Below, in pieces: positions 47,114 to 55,307 of a stretch of 64,000 nucleotides of DNA. This stretch comes from Phycisphaerales bacterium (lineage in GTDB: Bacteria; Planctomycetota; Phycisphaerae; UBA1845; Fen-1342): positions 3,844,001 through 3,908,000 of the forward strand of contig JADJXS010000001.1 of the NCBI GenBank assembly GCA_016710275.1, given 5' to 3'. The position numbers and the translations under genes were made by a program. The stretch's first letter is position 1; every line of letters begins with the position of its first letter. The notes below the pieces were generated by a model. That model ran no database searches. It saw nothing but the letters and a program-made list of their open reading frames with translations, and had not been told where the DNA came from.

Positions 47114-48723
47114 TGGGCGCCTCCGGCCGGCACGGGGGTCCACTCCACGTCCAGCAGCTCCAGCGTTCCTCCGTCGGAATCCCGCCAGAGGCGCAGCAGG
47201 CCGGCCTCGGTCGGCGGCGGTGCGGGAGGCTCGGTTGCGGCGGCCGGCTGCGCAACGGGTCGCCAGGCGGCGCCTTGGGCACCGGACTCCGTGAGCAGCG
47301 TGATTTCCCGGATGTCGCCGCTTTCCGCATCGAACTTCCAGCGGACGGCGGTTCGCGGGGTGTCCTCGGCTCGCGAGCGGCGCTCGATCACGATGACGGT
47401 GCGACCGTCCACTTCGTCGCCGCCGCGAACCTCCCATCCGACGCCGATGCGGGGCGGAGCGAGCAGCGCCGCCAATGCGCTGAGCAGCGCCCCGGCGGAC
47501 GGCGGCGCCGCGGCATCCGCGCCGCCGGTTCGCACGGACTCCTCGCCGGAATCGGAAATCAGCAATTCGGCGGCGACGGACGCACCGTCGCGCGGAGTCC
47601 AGCGGCAGCGAAGCGCCGACGGCCGGCGGTCGTGAGGGACGCCGCGCAGCGCGGCGCTGCCCGAAAAGACGCGCCGCGCGAAGGCGTGGTTTTGCTTCCA
47701 GTCGATCAGCCACGGTGATTTCTGGCGGATCATCAGGCGGTCCAGGCGGTCCGCCACCTCCCGCACGTCGCCGTCGCGGCGGATGCGAATGCGGACCGGC
47801 CAGTCGGCAGGGAGAATCGCGAGGCGGTTGTTGACCTCGTTCGCGGTGCGCACCGCGCCGCCGCCCAATGCCAGCAACTCATCGCCCAGTTCGATCCCGG
47901 CGCGATCGGCCGTCGCACCCGTTTCCACCGCGTTGAAGATCAGCTTCCCGCCGTCGTCGATCACCGTCGCGCCCAGCGTGCCATGCTCACACAACCGCCC
48001 CGCCATCAGGCAGGGCAGGAAGCGCTTCACCTGGTTGATCGTGACCGCGTAGCCGACGCCGACGTTGACCCGCCCGCGCTCCTCAAAGGATGCGCGGCCG
48101 TTGATGCCGATCACTTCGCCGCGGAGATTGAACAGCGGACCGCCGGAGTTTCCGGGGTTGATGGAGCTGGAGACCTGGATGCAATCGGCGTACTCGAGCA
48201 TGTTCCCCTGCCCCGCCTGATAGCGATGCAGGCCGCTGACGACGCCGAGCGTGACGGTCGGCGTCAGATCGTCGGCCAGCAGGAAGGGATTGCCCATCGC
48301 GGCCACCCACTCGCCGACGACCAGCCGGTCCGAGTCGCCCAGCGGGGCGAAGGCGAACTGCTCGCGCCCGCTGAGGCGGAACAGGGCGATATCACCGCCG
48401 GGGTCGATGCCGATCACTTCGAGCGGGTAGAGGTCGCCGTCCGAGAGACCGCCGAATCCGCGCCGCGATTCGAGAAAGGAGGCGACCACGTGCACATTGG
48501 TCAGACCGTAGCCGTCAGGCGAGATCAGCACACCGCTTCCGCCGCCGCCGCGTTGCTCATCGTCAAACACGCAAACGACCGTTCGCGCCGCGGCGTCGAA
48601 CACGGCAATGCGGGCTTTCTCCTCGGCGCGCACGCGCGCCAGCGCCGCCGCCACGTCGGCCGATCCGCAGGCCTGTGCGGCGAACAACCCCGGGAGAATC
48701 AGGCACAGCCATTCGCGCGTCAT
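47110..48723 (-). CDS. HtrA/DegP-like serine protease with PDZ domain (catalytically intact)
   Basis: The 537-residue exported product has an N-terminal signal (LCLILPGLFAAQACG) and a complete trypsin-like triad: His78 in TNVHVV, Asp111 in GGDIALFRL and Ser193 in NPGNSGGPLF. A PDZ domain follows at about residues 255-335 (ETGATADRAGIELGDELLALGG). The C-terminal 200 residues form an extra region unlike DegP, with a beta-rich segment VRWKFDAESGDIREITLL. HtrA proteases degrade or refold misfolded envelope proteins. It is the first of three tandem HtrA-like genes, joined to the next and to the NPCBM gene by ATGA overlaps. Confidence 0.92.
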   Translation of the reverse strand: MTREWLCLILPGLFAAQACGSADVAAALARVRAEEKARIAVFDAAARTVVCVFDDEQRGGGGSGVLISPDGYGLTNVHVVASFLESRRGFGGLSDGDLYPLEVIGIDPGGDIALFRLSGREQFAFAPLGDSDRLVVGEWVAAMGNPFLLADDLTPTVTLGVVSGLHRYQAGQGNMLEYADCIQVSSSINPGNSGGPLFNLRGEVIGINGRASFEERGRVNVGVGYAVTINQVKRFLPCLMAGRLCEHGTLGATVIDDGGKLIFNAVETGATADRAGIELGDELLALGGGAVRTANEVNNRLAILPADWPVRIRIRRDGDVREVADRLDRLMIRQKSPWLIDWKQNHAFARRVFSGSAALRGVPHDRRPSALRCRWTPRDGASVAAELLISDSGEESVRTGGADAAAPPSAGALLSALAALLAPPRIGVGWEVRGGDEVDGRTVIVIERRSRAEDTPRTAVRWKFDAESGDIREITLLTESGAQGAAWRPVAQPAAATEPPAPPPTEAGLLRLWRDSDGGTLELLDVEWTPVPAGGAQ

Positions 48724-50012
48724 GGTGCGTCCGCCCGGATCAGGCGCGCCGCGGCGAACGCGGCGTGATCGCCGACGTCGAGATCGTCGTCGTAATCCAC
48801 TTCCAGGATCAGCTCATGCACCCCGCGAATTCGCACGACCGCCTCGCGCGGCGGCTGACCGCCGCGGACGCCCGCCGCCTCCCAGAGCGTGCGGCCGTCG
48901 CCGATCACGCGCAGCGTGACCGCTCCGCGCTCGCGAACCTCATCCAGCAGGCCGGCCGTCGCCACGAAGGATTCGAACCCGCCGTCGAGCCCGAAGACCA
49001 GGCTCGACCGGCTGTGGAGCACGACGCCGCGCTCGAAGGCGCGCCCGCCCAGGCGGATCGGGCCGCCCGCAATTGTGCGGTCGAAGCGATAGGGCCAGGG
49101 ACGGTCGAAAAGCGGTGTGTGTTCGTATCGTGCGGGGCGCAGCGTGGAGAGGTACACCAGGCGCTCGCTGCGCCATTCGATGCGGTCGATCTGCGACCAC
49201 TCGAGCGCCACTTCTCCGAGCAGCCCGGAGCGCAGCAGGACGCGCTGCCCGTCTTCGGATGAGGCCCGACCGGCCAGCACGTCGCCGCCGTGCAGAATCA
49301 CGACGCCGGACGCGCCGCGCACCGTCGGACGCGCGAACCGCACTCCCGCTACGCGCGACCAGGGAATCGGCGTGTCTTTGTCATTCCATGTGAACGTGAT
49401 GCGCTCCGCCTCGACCTGCTTCACGACGCCGCGCAGCACGACCGAATCCGCGCCGCGCGCCGCCACCAGCACGTCCTGCCCGGCGTCCGGCTCGGCCCGC
49501 AACTCGGCCAGCCTTGCATTCGCCGCGGCAGAGGCGCCCGCCAGGCGGATCTCGGACAGGTGGCGCGGGTCCAGCCGGACCGTGCCGCCGAAAAATTCCA
49601 GCGCTGCGCCGTCGGCGCGGTCCACGATCCGCCCCGTCAGGACCGACCCATCCGCGAGTTCGACGGTCAGCCCGCCCGGCGCCGGCGCGGGGGCCGGCGT
49701 CAGCGACGCCGGGCGCAGCGACATCATCTCATCCCACCCGAGGCGCAGCGGCCCTGCCGCGGTCTGAAGTTCAACGCTCTCGGCGATCCGCACAATGCGT
49801 CCCTCCGCCGAGCTGCCGTCAATGCGCTGCACCTGGACGTGCTGCGCTTCCGAGTGCGGCGAGAACAGCCCTGCTCCACCGAGCAGGAATGAAAGGAGCG
49901 CCGCGCTCACCGCCGTCGCCGGCCGGCAGCATCGTCCGCCGCGCGCGGCCTCGCGCTGCGGCGGCACAAGATCGGCGCCGACTCGCGCTGGTCCAATCCC
50001 GCACTGGATCAT
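48720..50012 (-). CDS. Exported NPCBM-domain protein
   Basis: The 430-residue product has a signal peptide (TAVSAALLSFLLGGAGLF). Two or three beta-rich repeats read like ELADGSVLTGRIV and ILHGGDVLAGRAS. A C-terminal NPCBM-type carbohydrate-binding domain covers about residues 300-430 (YRFDRTIAGGPIRLGGRAFERGVVLHSRS, here quoted only as its ends IAGGPIRLGG and GVVLHSRS). NPCBM domains bind sugars or cap glycosidases. The ATG at 50012 has GGAG upstream. The stop overlaps the start of the active HtrA-like gene, linking it tightly to envelope proteolysis. Confidence 0.8.
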   Translation of the reverse strand: MIQCGIGPARVGADLVPPQREAARGGRCCRPATAVSAALLSFLLGGAGLFSPHSEAQHVQVQRIDGSSAEGRIVRIAESVELQTAAGPLRLGWDEMMSLRPASLTPAPAPAPGGLTVELADGSVLTGRIVDRADGAALEFFGGTVRLDPRHLSEIRLAGASAAANARLAELRAEPDAGQDVLVAARGADSVVLRGVVKQVEAERITFTWNDKDTPIPWSRVAGVRFARPTVRGASGVVILHGGDVLAGRASSEDGQRVLLRSGLLGEVALEWSQIDRIEWRSERLVYLSTLRPARYEHTPLFDRPWPYRFDRTIAGGPIRLGGRAFERGVVLHSRSSLVFGLDGGFESFVATAGLLDEVRERGAVTLRVIGDGRTLWEAAGVRGGQPPREAVVRIRGVHELILEVDYDDDLDVGDHAAFAAARLIRADAP

Positions 50013-50090
50013 GAGTCTCCATCCTCGGGCGCGCTGCTGCGAACATCCGCTTCGCGCGCGAGCCGCACGCTGCGGCGACCTGATCACCGG

Positions 50091-51140
50091 TCAGCGCGGC
50101 GCATTGCTGTCGGCCAGGGATCGATAGTACTGCTCGACCAGTTGACGATAGCGCGAGGGGAATCGCTCGCGCAGCGACTGCAGGATCTTTTCGCGCTCCG
50201 CCGGCGGCAGCTTGCCCCACATCTCGCCGGGCGTGGCCCGCTGGGCGCCGCGCAGGTCCATGCCGGGATCGCCCGCCGACGGCGGCGCCTCGGATTGATC
50301 GCGCGGCCGCGAGGGTCTAGCCGCCTGGCGCGACTGCCGCTCGCCCTTGCCCTGGCCGCCGCTGCTGCACTGGCCGGCCTTCTCGCGTTGCTCTTCCTCC
50401 TGGATCATCTGATCCAGCCGCTTGATCGCTTCCTCCTGCCGCTCGCGCACCCGCTCACCGCCGTCGGCCACGCGCAGCCGCGCCCCGGCATAGGTCATCA
50501 GGCCGGCGACCTCGTCCAGCGTGCCGACCTCGCGCCGCTCCAGCTCCAGGCGAAGCTGCCGCGCCCCGACCGCCACCGCCTCCGGCGCCGATGGGAACGC
50601 CGACAGCACGCGCCCCAGCGATTCGCCGGCTGCGTCGAACTCCAGGTTGCTCGCCTCGCAGAAGCCGCGCAGATACCAGAGGTGCGCGGCATAAGGCGTC
50701 CGCTGCGACAGCGCATCCGGCTCGCCGCGCGTGGCGTCACGCAGCGCCGTCTGCGCCTCCTCCAGACGACCTTCCTCCACCAGGCTGCGGGCGTGGTAAT
50801 ACGCGGCGGTCGCCGCCAGGAACGGGTCCGCCCCGGTTCGCAGCGCATCGGCGCCGAGCGCCGCCTCCGCGAAGCGCCCGTCATCAAACGCCGCCAGCAC
50901 CGATCGAAAGCTCGGATACAGCACCGCCAGCGCATCCGGCACGAAGGCATCGGCCGGCTCGGACGCATCGCGGTTGCGCCAGGTGCGCTCGACGAACGCA
51001 CGGGCGTCGTCGCCGACGTCCTTCAATCCGCGTACATGCTCGACGAACGCATCGCCCAGGCGCACCGCGGCATCATCCGCCCACGCCAGCGCCGGCGCGC
51101 AGACCGCCGCGATCAGGCAGATCAACCCGCGCCGCTGCAT
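50091..51140 (-). CDS. Exported TPR-like helical protein
   Basis: The 349-residue product has a signal peptide (RRGLICLIAAVCAPALAWA). A set of helical repeats resembles TPRs (FAEAALGADALRTGADPFLAATAAYY in two blocks, then EGRLEEAQTALRDATRGEP and SLGRVLSAFPSAPEAVAVG). The C-terminus is highly charged (EEAIKRLDQMIQEEEQREK) and then polar Gln/Ser/Arg-rich linker, ending with KLPPAEREKILQSLRERFP. TPR proteins next to BatA/MoxR genes (BatB/C/D/E clusters) are common and are thought to assemble envelope complexes. The ATG at 51140 has AGAGGTG four bases upstream. Confidence 0.7.
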   Translation of the reverse strand: MQRRGLICLIAAVCAPALAWADDAAVRLGDAFVEHVRGLKDVGDDARAFVERTWRNRDASEPADAFVPDALAVLYPSFRSVLAAFDDGRFAEAALGADALRTGADPFLAATAAYYHARSLVEEGRLEEAQTALRDATRGEPDALSQRTPYAAHLWYLRGFCEASNLEFDAAGESLGRVLSAFPSAPEAVAVGARQLRLELERREVGTLDEVAGLMTYAGARLRVADGGERVRERQEEAIKRLDQMIQEEEQREKAGQCSSGGQGKGERQSRQAARPSRPRDQSEAPPSAGDPGMDLRGAQRATPGEMWGKLPPAEREKILQSLRERFPSRYRQLVEQYYRSLADSNAPR

Positions 51141-51178
51141 CGTCCACCTCTTTCGTGTCACGCCCTGCTCCCGTGTCT

Positions 51179-53038
51179 CTACTCCGCCCGCTCGTGCATG
51201 CGCCGTGTCAGCTCAGCCAGCGCCCGCTGTCGCTCCGCAAGGCGCGCGAATTCCGCGTCATTCGCCGCCGGCGCATCGGCCAGCGCCGCGGTGCGATCAC
51301 GCAACCGCACCTGCGACGATCGCAACATCCGCAATTCCGCCGAGCGCGGCAGCAGCGGCTGCGCAGGGCGCGCCCCGGCGTCCTGCTGTTGCTGGTCATC
51401 GCCCTGGGGCTGGGCCTGGTTCTCGTCGCGCTTGCGCTCGATCGCCCCCAGCATTTCCTTCAACAGGGAGATCACGTCCGCCAGAATCGCCTGCACCGCT
51501 TCGCCGGTGTCCGGCTTGGCGATTCGCACGGCCGCCTCGCGCATGTCCGACAGCGCGTCGTCGATCAATTCCGGGATGATGACGGTCGTGCCCTCCTCCG
51601 TGAGGATGCGCAGCACCGTCTCCGCTTCCTCGACGGCCTTTGCGTGGCTCGCGCCGGCGTCCGCCAGGCGCAGCTCCTCCGCGCGCGTCCACTCCCGCGC
51701 ACCGACCGGCCCCAGCGCCGCCAGCGCTTCCAGCACGCTCTCCTCCCGCGCCAGAATTCCGCGCAGCCGCGACTCGATCGCCGAGAGCGTCTCCTCCTGC
51801 TCCTCCTGGCGAACCTGCCGCAGCGCCTCCTCCAGCTCGTCGAGCGTCTCCTGCAGGTCGGCCAGGGCCTCCTGCTGTGCGCCTTCCGCTTCCTTCGACT
51901 GCCCCTCCCCCATGCGATCGGCGGCGCGCTGCATGTTTTCGCCCGCCCGTCCCAGCGGCGCCGCCCCCGGCTCGGCCCGCTCCTCGGTGGGCGTCATCTC
52001 GCGATGAAGATCCTGCGCGCGGCGTTGCGTGCCGCGCTGCGCCTCTGCGGCCCGCTGTGGGTCGGCGGAATCGCGCAGGCGGCGCTGCTGCTCCTCCAGC
52101 CGGCGAACCGCCCGATGCAGGTCCGCCTCCGCGGGACGCTGCTCGGCTTGGACTTCCGCGATCGGACGCCCCGCCTGGTACTTTTCTGCGGCGCGCTGCA
52201 TCGCCTCCGCCGCGGCCCGGACGTCCTGTTCCGCCGAGGCGGTTGCACTGCGGGCCGCGTCCTGCTCCTGAGCCTGCGCGGCCGCGGCCAGCGCCGCCGC
52301 CGCCTGCGCGGCGCGCTGCTGAAGATCCGCCTGGCGCTGCGCCAACTCGCGCGGATCGCTCACCTGGTTGCGAAGTTCCTCCTGCCGCGCGGCCAGCTCC
52401 CTGAGCCGCTCGGCCAGCTCGCCGAGCTCTGCCGCCTGCTGCAGCGCTTCCTGACCCATCTGCGCCGCCAGCCGGTGCTCGTTCTGCTCATCGAACAATT
52501 GCCGCACGGCCCGCCGCCGCGCTTCGAGCCGCTCGCGCTCCCGACGGCGCTCTTCCATGCGGTTGGCGGGATTGGCCAGCAGCTCCAGAATGCTCTCCAG
52601 ATCGCGGATGACCCCCGCCTGGTCGCGTTCGGCCTCGCTGAAACGCGCCTCCCGCAGAGCCGCCGAAAGCTGCTCCAATCGCGACGTGACGCGCTGCGCG
52701 CGGGTGCGCTCCAGCGCATCGCGCAGCCGCTCCGCCTGTTGCGGCTCACTCTCAGCCAGCAGCGCGGCGAGCTGCTGCATCCTCGCTTCAAATCGCTCCA
52801 CCCGCTCGCGAATCGCCGTCTGCCGTTCCGACAGGGGCGCGTTTCGCGCCGGCACGCCCTCCGGCGTCGCACCGGCGCCGCCGGTTGAAGCCGCGGCCGC
52901 TTGGGCCGTAGCCCCCGAAGAACCCCGAGCAGCAGCGTCGGGAGCGGCCTGCCCGAGCGCACCCGGTGCGAATGAGAACAGCGCTCCCGCCGCGACTACC
53001 AGCGGCAGAATCCGCGCGACCTGACGGCAAGCGGACAT
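51179..53038 (-). CDS. Exported long coiled-coil protein
   Basis: The 619-residue product has a signal peptide (ILPLVVAAGALFSFAPGALG). A very long Glu/Arg/Gln/Ala-rich helical region follows (about residues 75-560) with heptad-like segments such as ERVERFEARMQQLAALLAE. A polar Gln/Asp linker and a final helix complete it. It has no enzymatic motif. In the related Planctomycetota clusters I know of, a similar protein follows the large two-TM protein, and it may be a periplasmic scaffold. The ATG at 53038 has GGGAG five bases upstream. It starts 58 bases downstream of the two-TM gene. Confidence 0.7.
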   Translation of the reverse strand: MSACRQVARILPLVVAAGALFSFAPGALGQAAPDAAARGSSGATAQAAAASTGGAGATPEGVPARNAPLSERQTAIRERVERFEARMQQLAALLAESEPQQAERLRDALERTRAQRVTSRLEQLSAALREARFSEAERDQAGVIRDLESILELLANPANRMEERRRERERLEARRRAVRQLFDEQNEHRLAAQMGQEALQQAAELGELAERLRELAARQEELRNQVSDPRELAQRQADLQQRAAQAAAALAAAAQAQEQDAARSATASAEQDVRAAAEAMQRAAEKYQAGRPIAEVQAEQRPAEADLHRAVRRLEEQQRRLRDSADPQRAAEAQRGTQRRAQDLHREMTPTEERAEPGAAPLGRAGENMQRAADRMGEGQSKEAEGAQQEALADLQETLDELEEALRQVRQEEQEETLSAIESRLRGILAREESVLEALAALGPVGAREWTRAEELRLADAGASHAKAVEEAETVLRILTEEGTTVIIPELIDDALSDMREAAVRIAKPDTGEAVQAILADVISLLKEMLGAIERKRDENQAQPQGDDQQQQDAGARPAQPLLPRSAELRMLRSSQVRLRDRTAALADAPAANDAEFARLAERQRALAELTRRMHERAE

Positions 53039-53096
53039 TCGCACTCCCACCGGGCCGGTCGAATCCGGCCCAACCTAATAGTACGGCTTCGAGGGC

Positions 53097-55307
53097 CTAC
53101 GGCTGTACGGATTTGTCCGCCGGTTCCGCCGGATCTCCCAGAATGGCGTCCAATTGCGCCTCGATTGCTCGAAGCGTGTCTTCCCGCACCTCCCCCTGGA
53201 CCGCGATGATCTCCCGCAGCAGGGCAAGCGCTTCGCGATAACCCTCCCATTCCAGCATGTTTGCAAGCAAAGCCTGCATTTTTCGCACAATCTCCGCCTG
53301 CTGCGCCCGCACCAGGGCGACCCGCTCCGCCCCGCCCTCCCCACGCAGCCCCGCAACCGCACCCGCCGCCTGCGGAATCAGCAATTCGCCCAGTTCGCCC
53401 AGCGGCTCAATGATCAATTCGCCCAGGCGGCGCTCCTCGGCGCTGCGCAGGACGCGGCTGGTGCGCAATTCCGCGAGAATCTGCGCAAACTGGCGGCGCA
53501 TCGCGACACAGCGCGACGCCTGCGTGTTCTGGCGGCGGGCGAGCGCGGAAAGCTGCTGTCGCACCGCGTTCTGCGCGGATTCGTCGCCGATTGTCGTCAA
53601 CACGCGCTCCAGCGCGTCGCCGTAGACGCGCTGCTCACTGACCAGTCGCTCGAATTCGCGGCGCAGCTCCATCTCGCGACGGGCCATCTCGGAGAGAAAC
53701 TCCTCCGCCGTGACGACGCGCAACTCCAGCGGCGGGGCGACGCCGACGTTCGTCGCCGGATCGCGATCGGTCGCTTCGGCGAGGATGCGAACGCGCTCCG
53801 GCGGGACAGCGCCGAGCGCGGCAATCGAAATGAGCGTCGTTCCGCGATAGTCGCGCTCCAGCAGGTCGGCCTCCGGCAGCGAAATCGCGGTCGGCTCGCC
53901 TTCGCCGCGCTGCGCCTTGAGCGCAACGGCCGCCAGTCCGTAGGCGTCCTCCGCGCGCAGCTCAACCTGCACTTCCGCCAACGGCGTGACCATCGCGCCG
54001 ACCGCCTCGGCACGAAGCTCGACGGTCGGCGGGCGATCCGCCACGACCTTGATCGTGAAGCGAACCGGGCGGCTGTCCGTCAGTCCCTCGGCGTCGCGCA
54101 GCTCAAATCGATAGACACCCGGGATCAACAGAGGCGGCGCATCGGAAGCGGCCGGCTCGGGCGCGACGGTATGCAGCCGGGCCAGCAGCCGATCCGGCGC
54201 GAGCAGCTCGCAAGGGATGCTGAAGTCATCAGGACCGACGAAGCGGGCTTCCGCGATCGGCCGATTGGTGCCGGCCTCGATCTCGACGCTGGCTCCGCGC
54301 AGCACGTCGAGCACGGTCTGCTGCTCCAGCACGGCGGGCGGCAGCCCCGTGTAGGCCGGCGGCGTGATCCGGGCGACGGTTCGATGAACGTGCGGCCGCT
54401 CGACCGCGTCGACCAGGTATTCGCGGGTGCGCTCGTCTCCGCCGACGATGCGGAAGTGGACGGACTCGGTGAGCACGCCCAGCGAGACCTCCCAGCGCTG
54501 CCCGCCGCGGCGCGTCATCGGCTCGGCGCCGTGCCGCCCGCCGGCAGTCCACCAGTGCAGCGTGGCTGTGTCCGAGGGTTCGCCGTCGATGCGGGCGACG
54601 ATGCGCAGCTCATCACCGATGGGGACGCTGCGGCGGCCACTTTCAATGCCTTCCGGTATCACGGGGGTGATGTAGGTGCGCTGCGGCCAGGGAACGTCCT
54701 GCAGCATCCAGTTCCGCGCGAACCACGTTCGCAACGTCTCGGCGACGACGGGCACCGCCGTTGATGCGGCCGTCAGCCCGACGACCAGCGCCAGCAGCCA
54801 GCCCTGCCGCCGCGCACGGCGATGATCGAGCACGCTCATGAATGAGATGCGGCGCGCCGCCGAACAGGCGTCGCGCACCACGGCGCGGATCAGGTCTGGG
54901 GAGTTTGAGCGCTGATCGCCGGACTGCCCCTGGGCCAGTTGCACCGCGATGGTGATGTTCTCATGCAACTCGGGGTGGCGGGCGTCGATCCAGCGGGCCA
55001 GCAGGTCCACCGGCAACGGGCGCTCCAGCGGCAGCACGAGGTAGCGGTGCAACACCCAGAGCCAGAAAATTGTGATCGTGCCGTTGAGAAAGGCGCGCTG
55101 ATCCACGGTGAAGCGCAGCCAGCGATCCAGCAGGAATTGCAACAGGCAGGCCGCCAGCACGGCTAGGAGGAGCTGCAGCACCGCACCGATGACGACGTAG
55201 GCCCGCAGCCTGGCGCGCACCGCGCGGAGCGGCGCGAGCAGGTCGCGCTGCGCATCGGCGCCTTCCGACAATAACGATTCGGGCGGAATTCCCGTCAGCG
55301 TGCTCAC
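53097..55307 (-). CDS. Large membrane protein with extracytoplasmic beta region (DUF4175-like)
   Basis: The 736-residue product has two N-terminal TM helices (VVIGAVLQLLLAVLAACLLQFLL and AFLNGTITIFWLWVLHRYLV) and a third near residue 195. A long extracytoplasmic part follows with immunoglobulin-like strands (VPIGDELRIVARID, HRTVARITPPAYTGLPP, PPTVELRAEA). A C-terminal helical, Glu/Arg-rich region ends the protein. The plan resembles DUF4175 proteins found beside BatA/MoxR genes. Its start is a GTG overlapping the stop of the preceding gene (GTGA); a longer N-terminus is possible but unnecessary. Confidence 0.72.
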   Translation of the reverse strand: MSTLTGIPPESLLSEGADAQRDLLAPLRAVRARLRAYVVIGAVLQLLLAVLAACLLQFLLDRWLRFTVDQRAFLNGTITIFWLWVLHRYLVLPLERPLPVDLLARWIDARHPELHENITIAVQLAQGQSGDQRSNSPDLIRAVVRDACSAARRISFMSVLDHRRARRQGWLLALVVGLTAASTAVPVVAETLRTWFARNWMLQDVPWPQRTYITPVIPEGIESGRRSVPIGDELRIVARIDGEPSDTATLHWWTAGGRHGAEPMTRRGGQRWEVSLGVLTESVHFRIVGGDERTREYLVDAVERPHVHRTVARITPPAYTGLPPAVLEQQTVLDVLRGASVEIEAGTNRPIAEARFVGPDDFSIPCELLAPDRLLARLHTVAPEPAASDAPPLLIPGVYRFELRDAEGLTDSRPVRFTIKVVADRPPTVELRAEAVGAMVTPLAEVQVELRAEDAYGLAAVALKAQRGEGEPTAISLPEADLLERDYRGTTLISIAALGAVPPERVRILAEATDRDPATNVGVAPPLELRVVTAEEFLSEMARREMELRREFERLVSEQRVYGDALERVLTTIGDESAQNAVRQQLSALARRQNTQASRCVAMRRQFAQILAELRTSRVLRSAEERRLGELIIEPLGELGELLIPQAAGAVAGLRGEGGAERVALVRAQQAEIVRKMQALLANMLEWEGYREALALLREIIAVQGEVREDTLRAIEAQLDAILGDPAEPADKSVQP

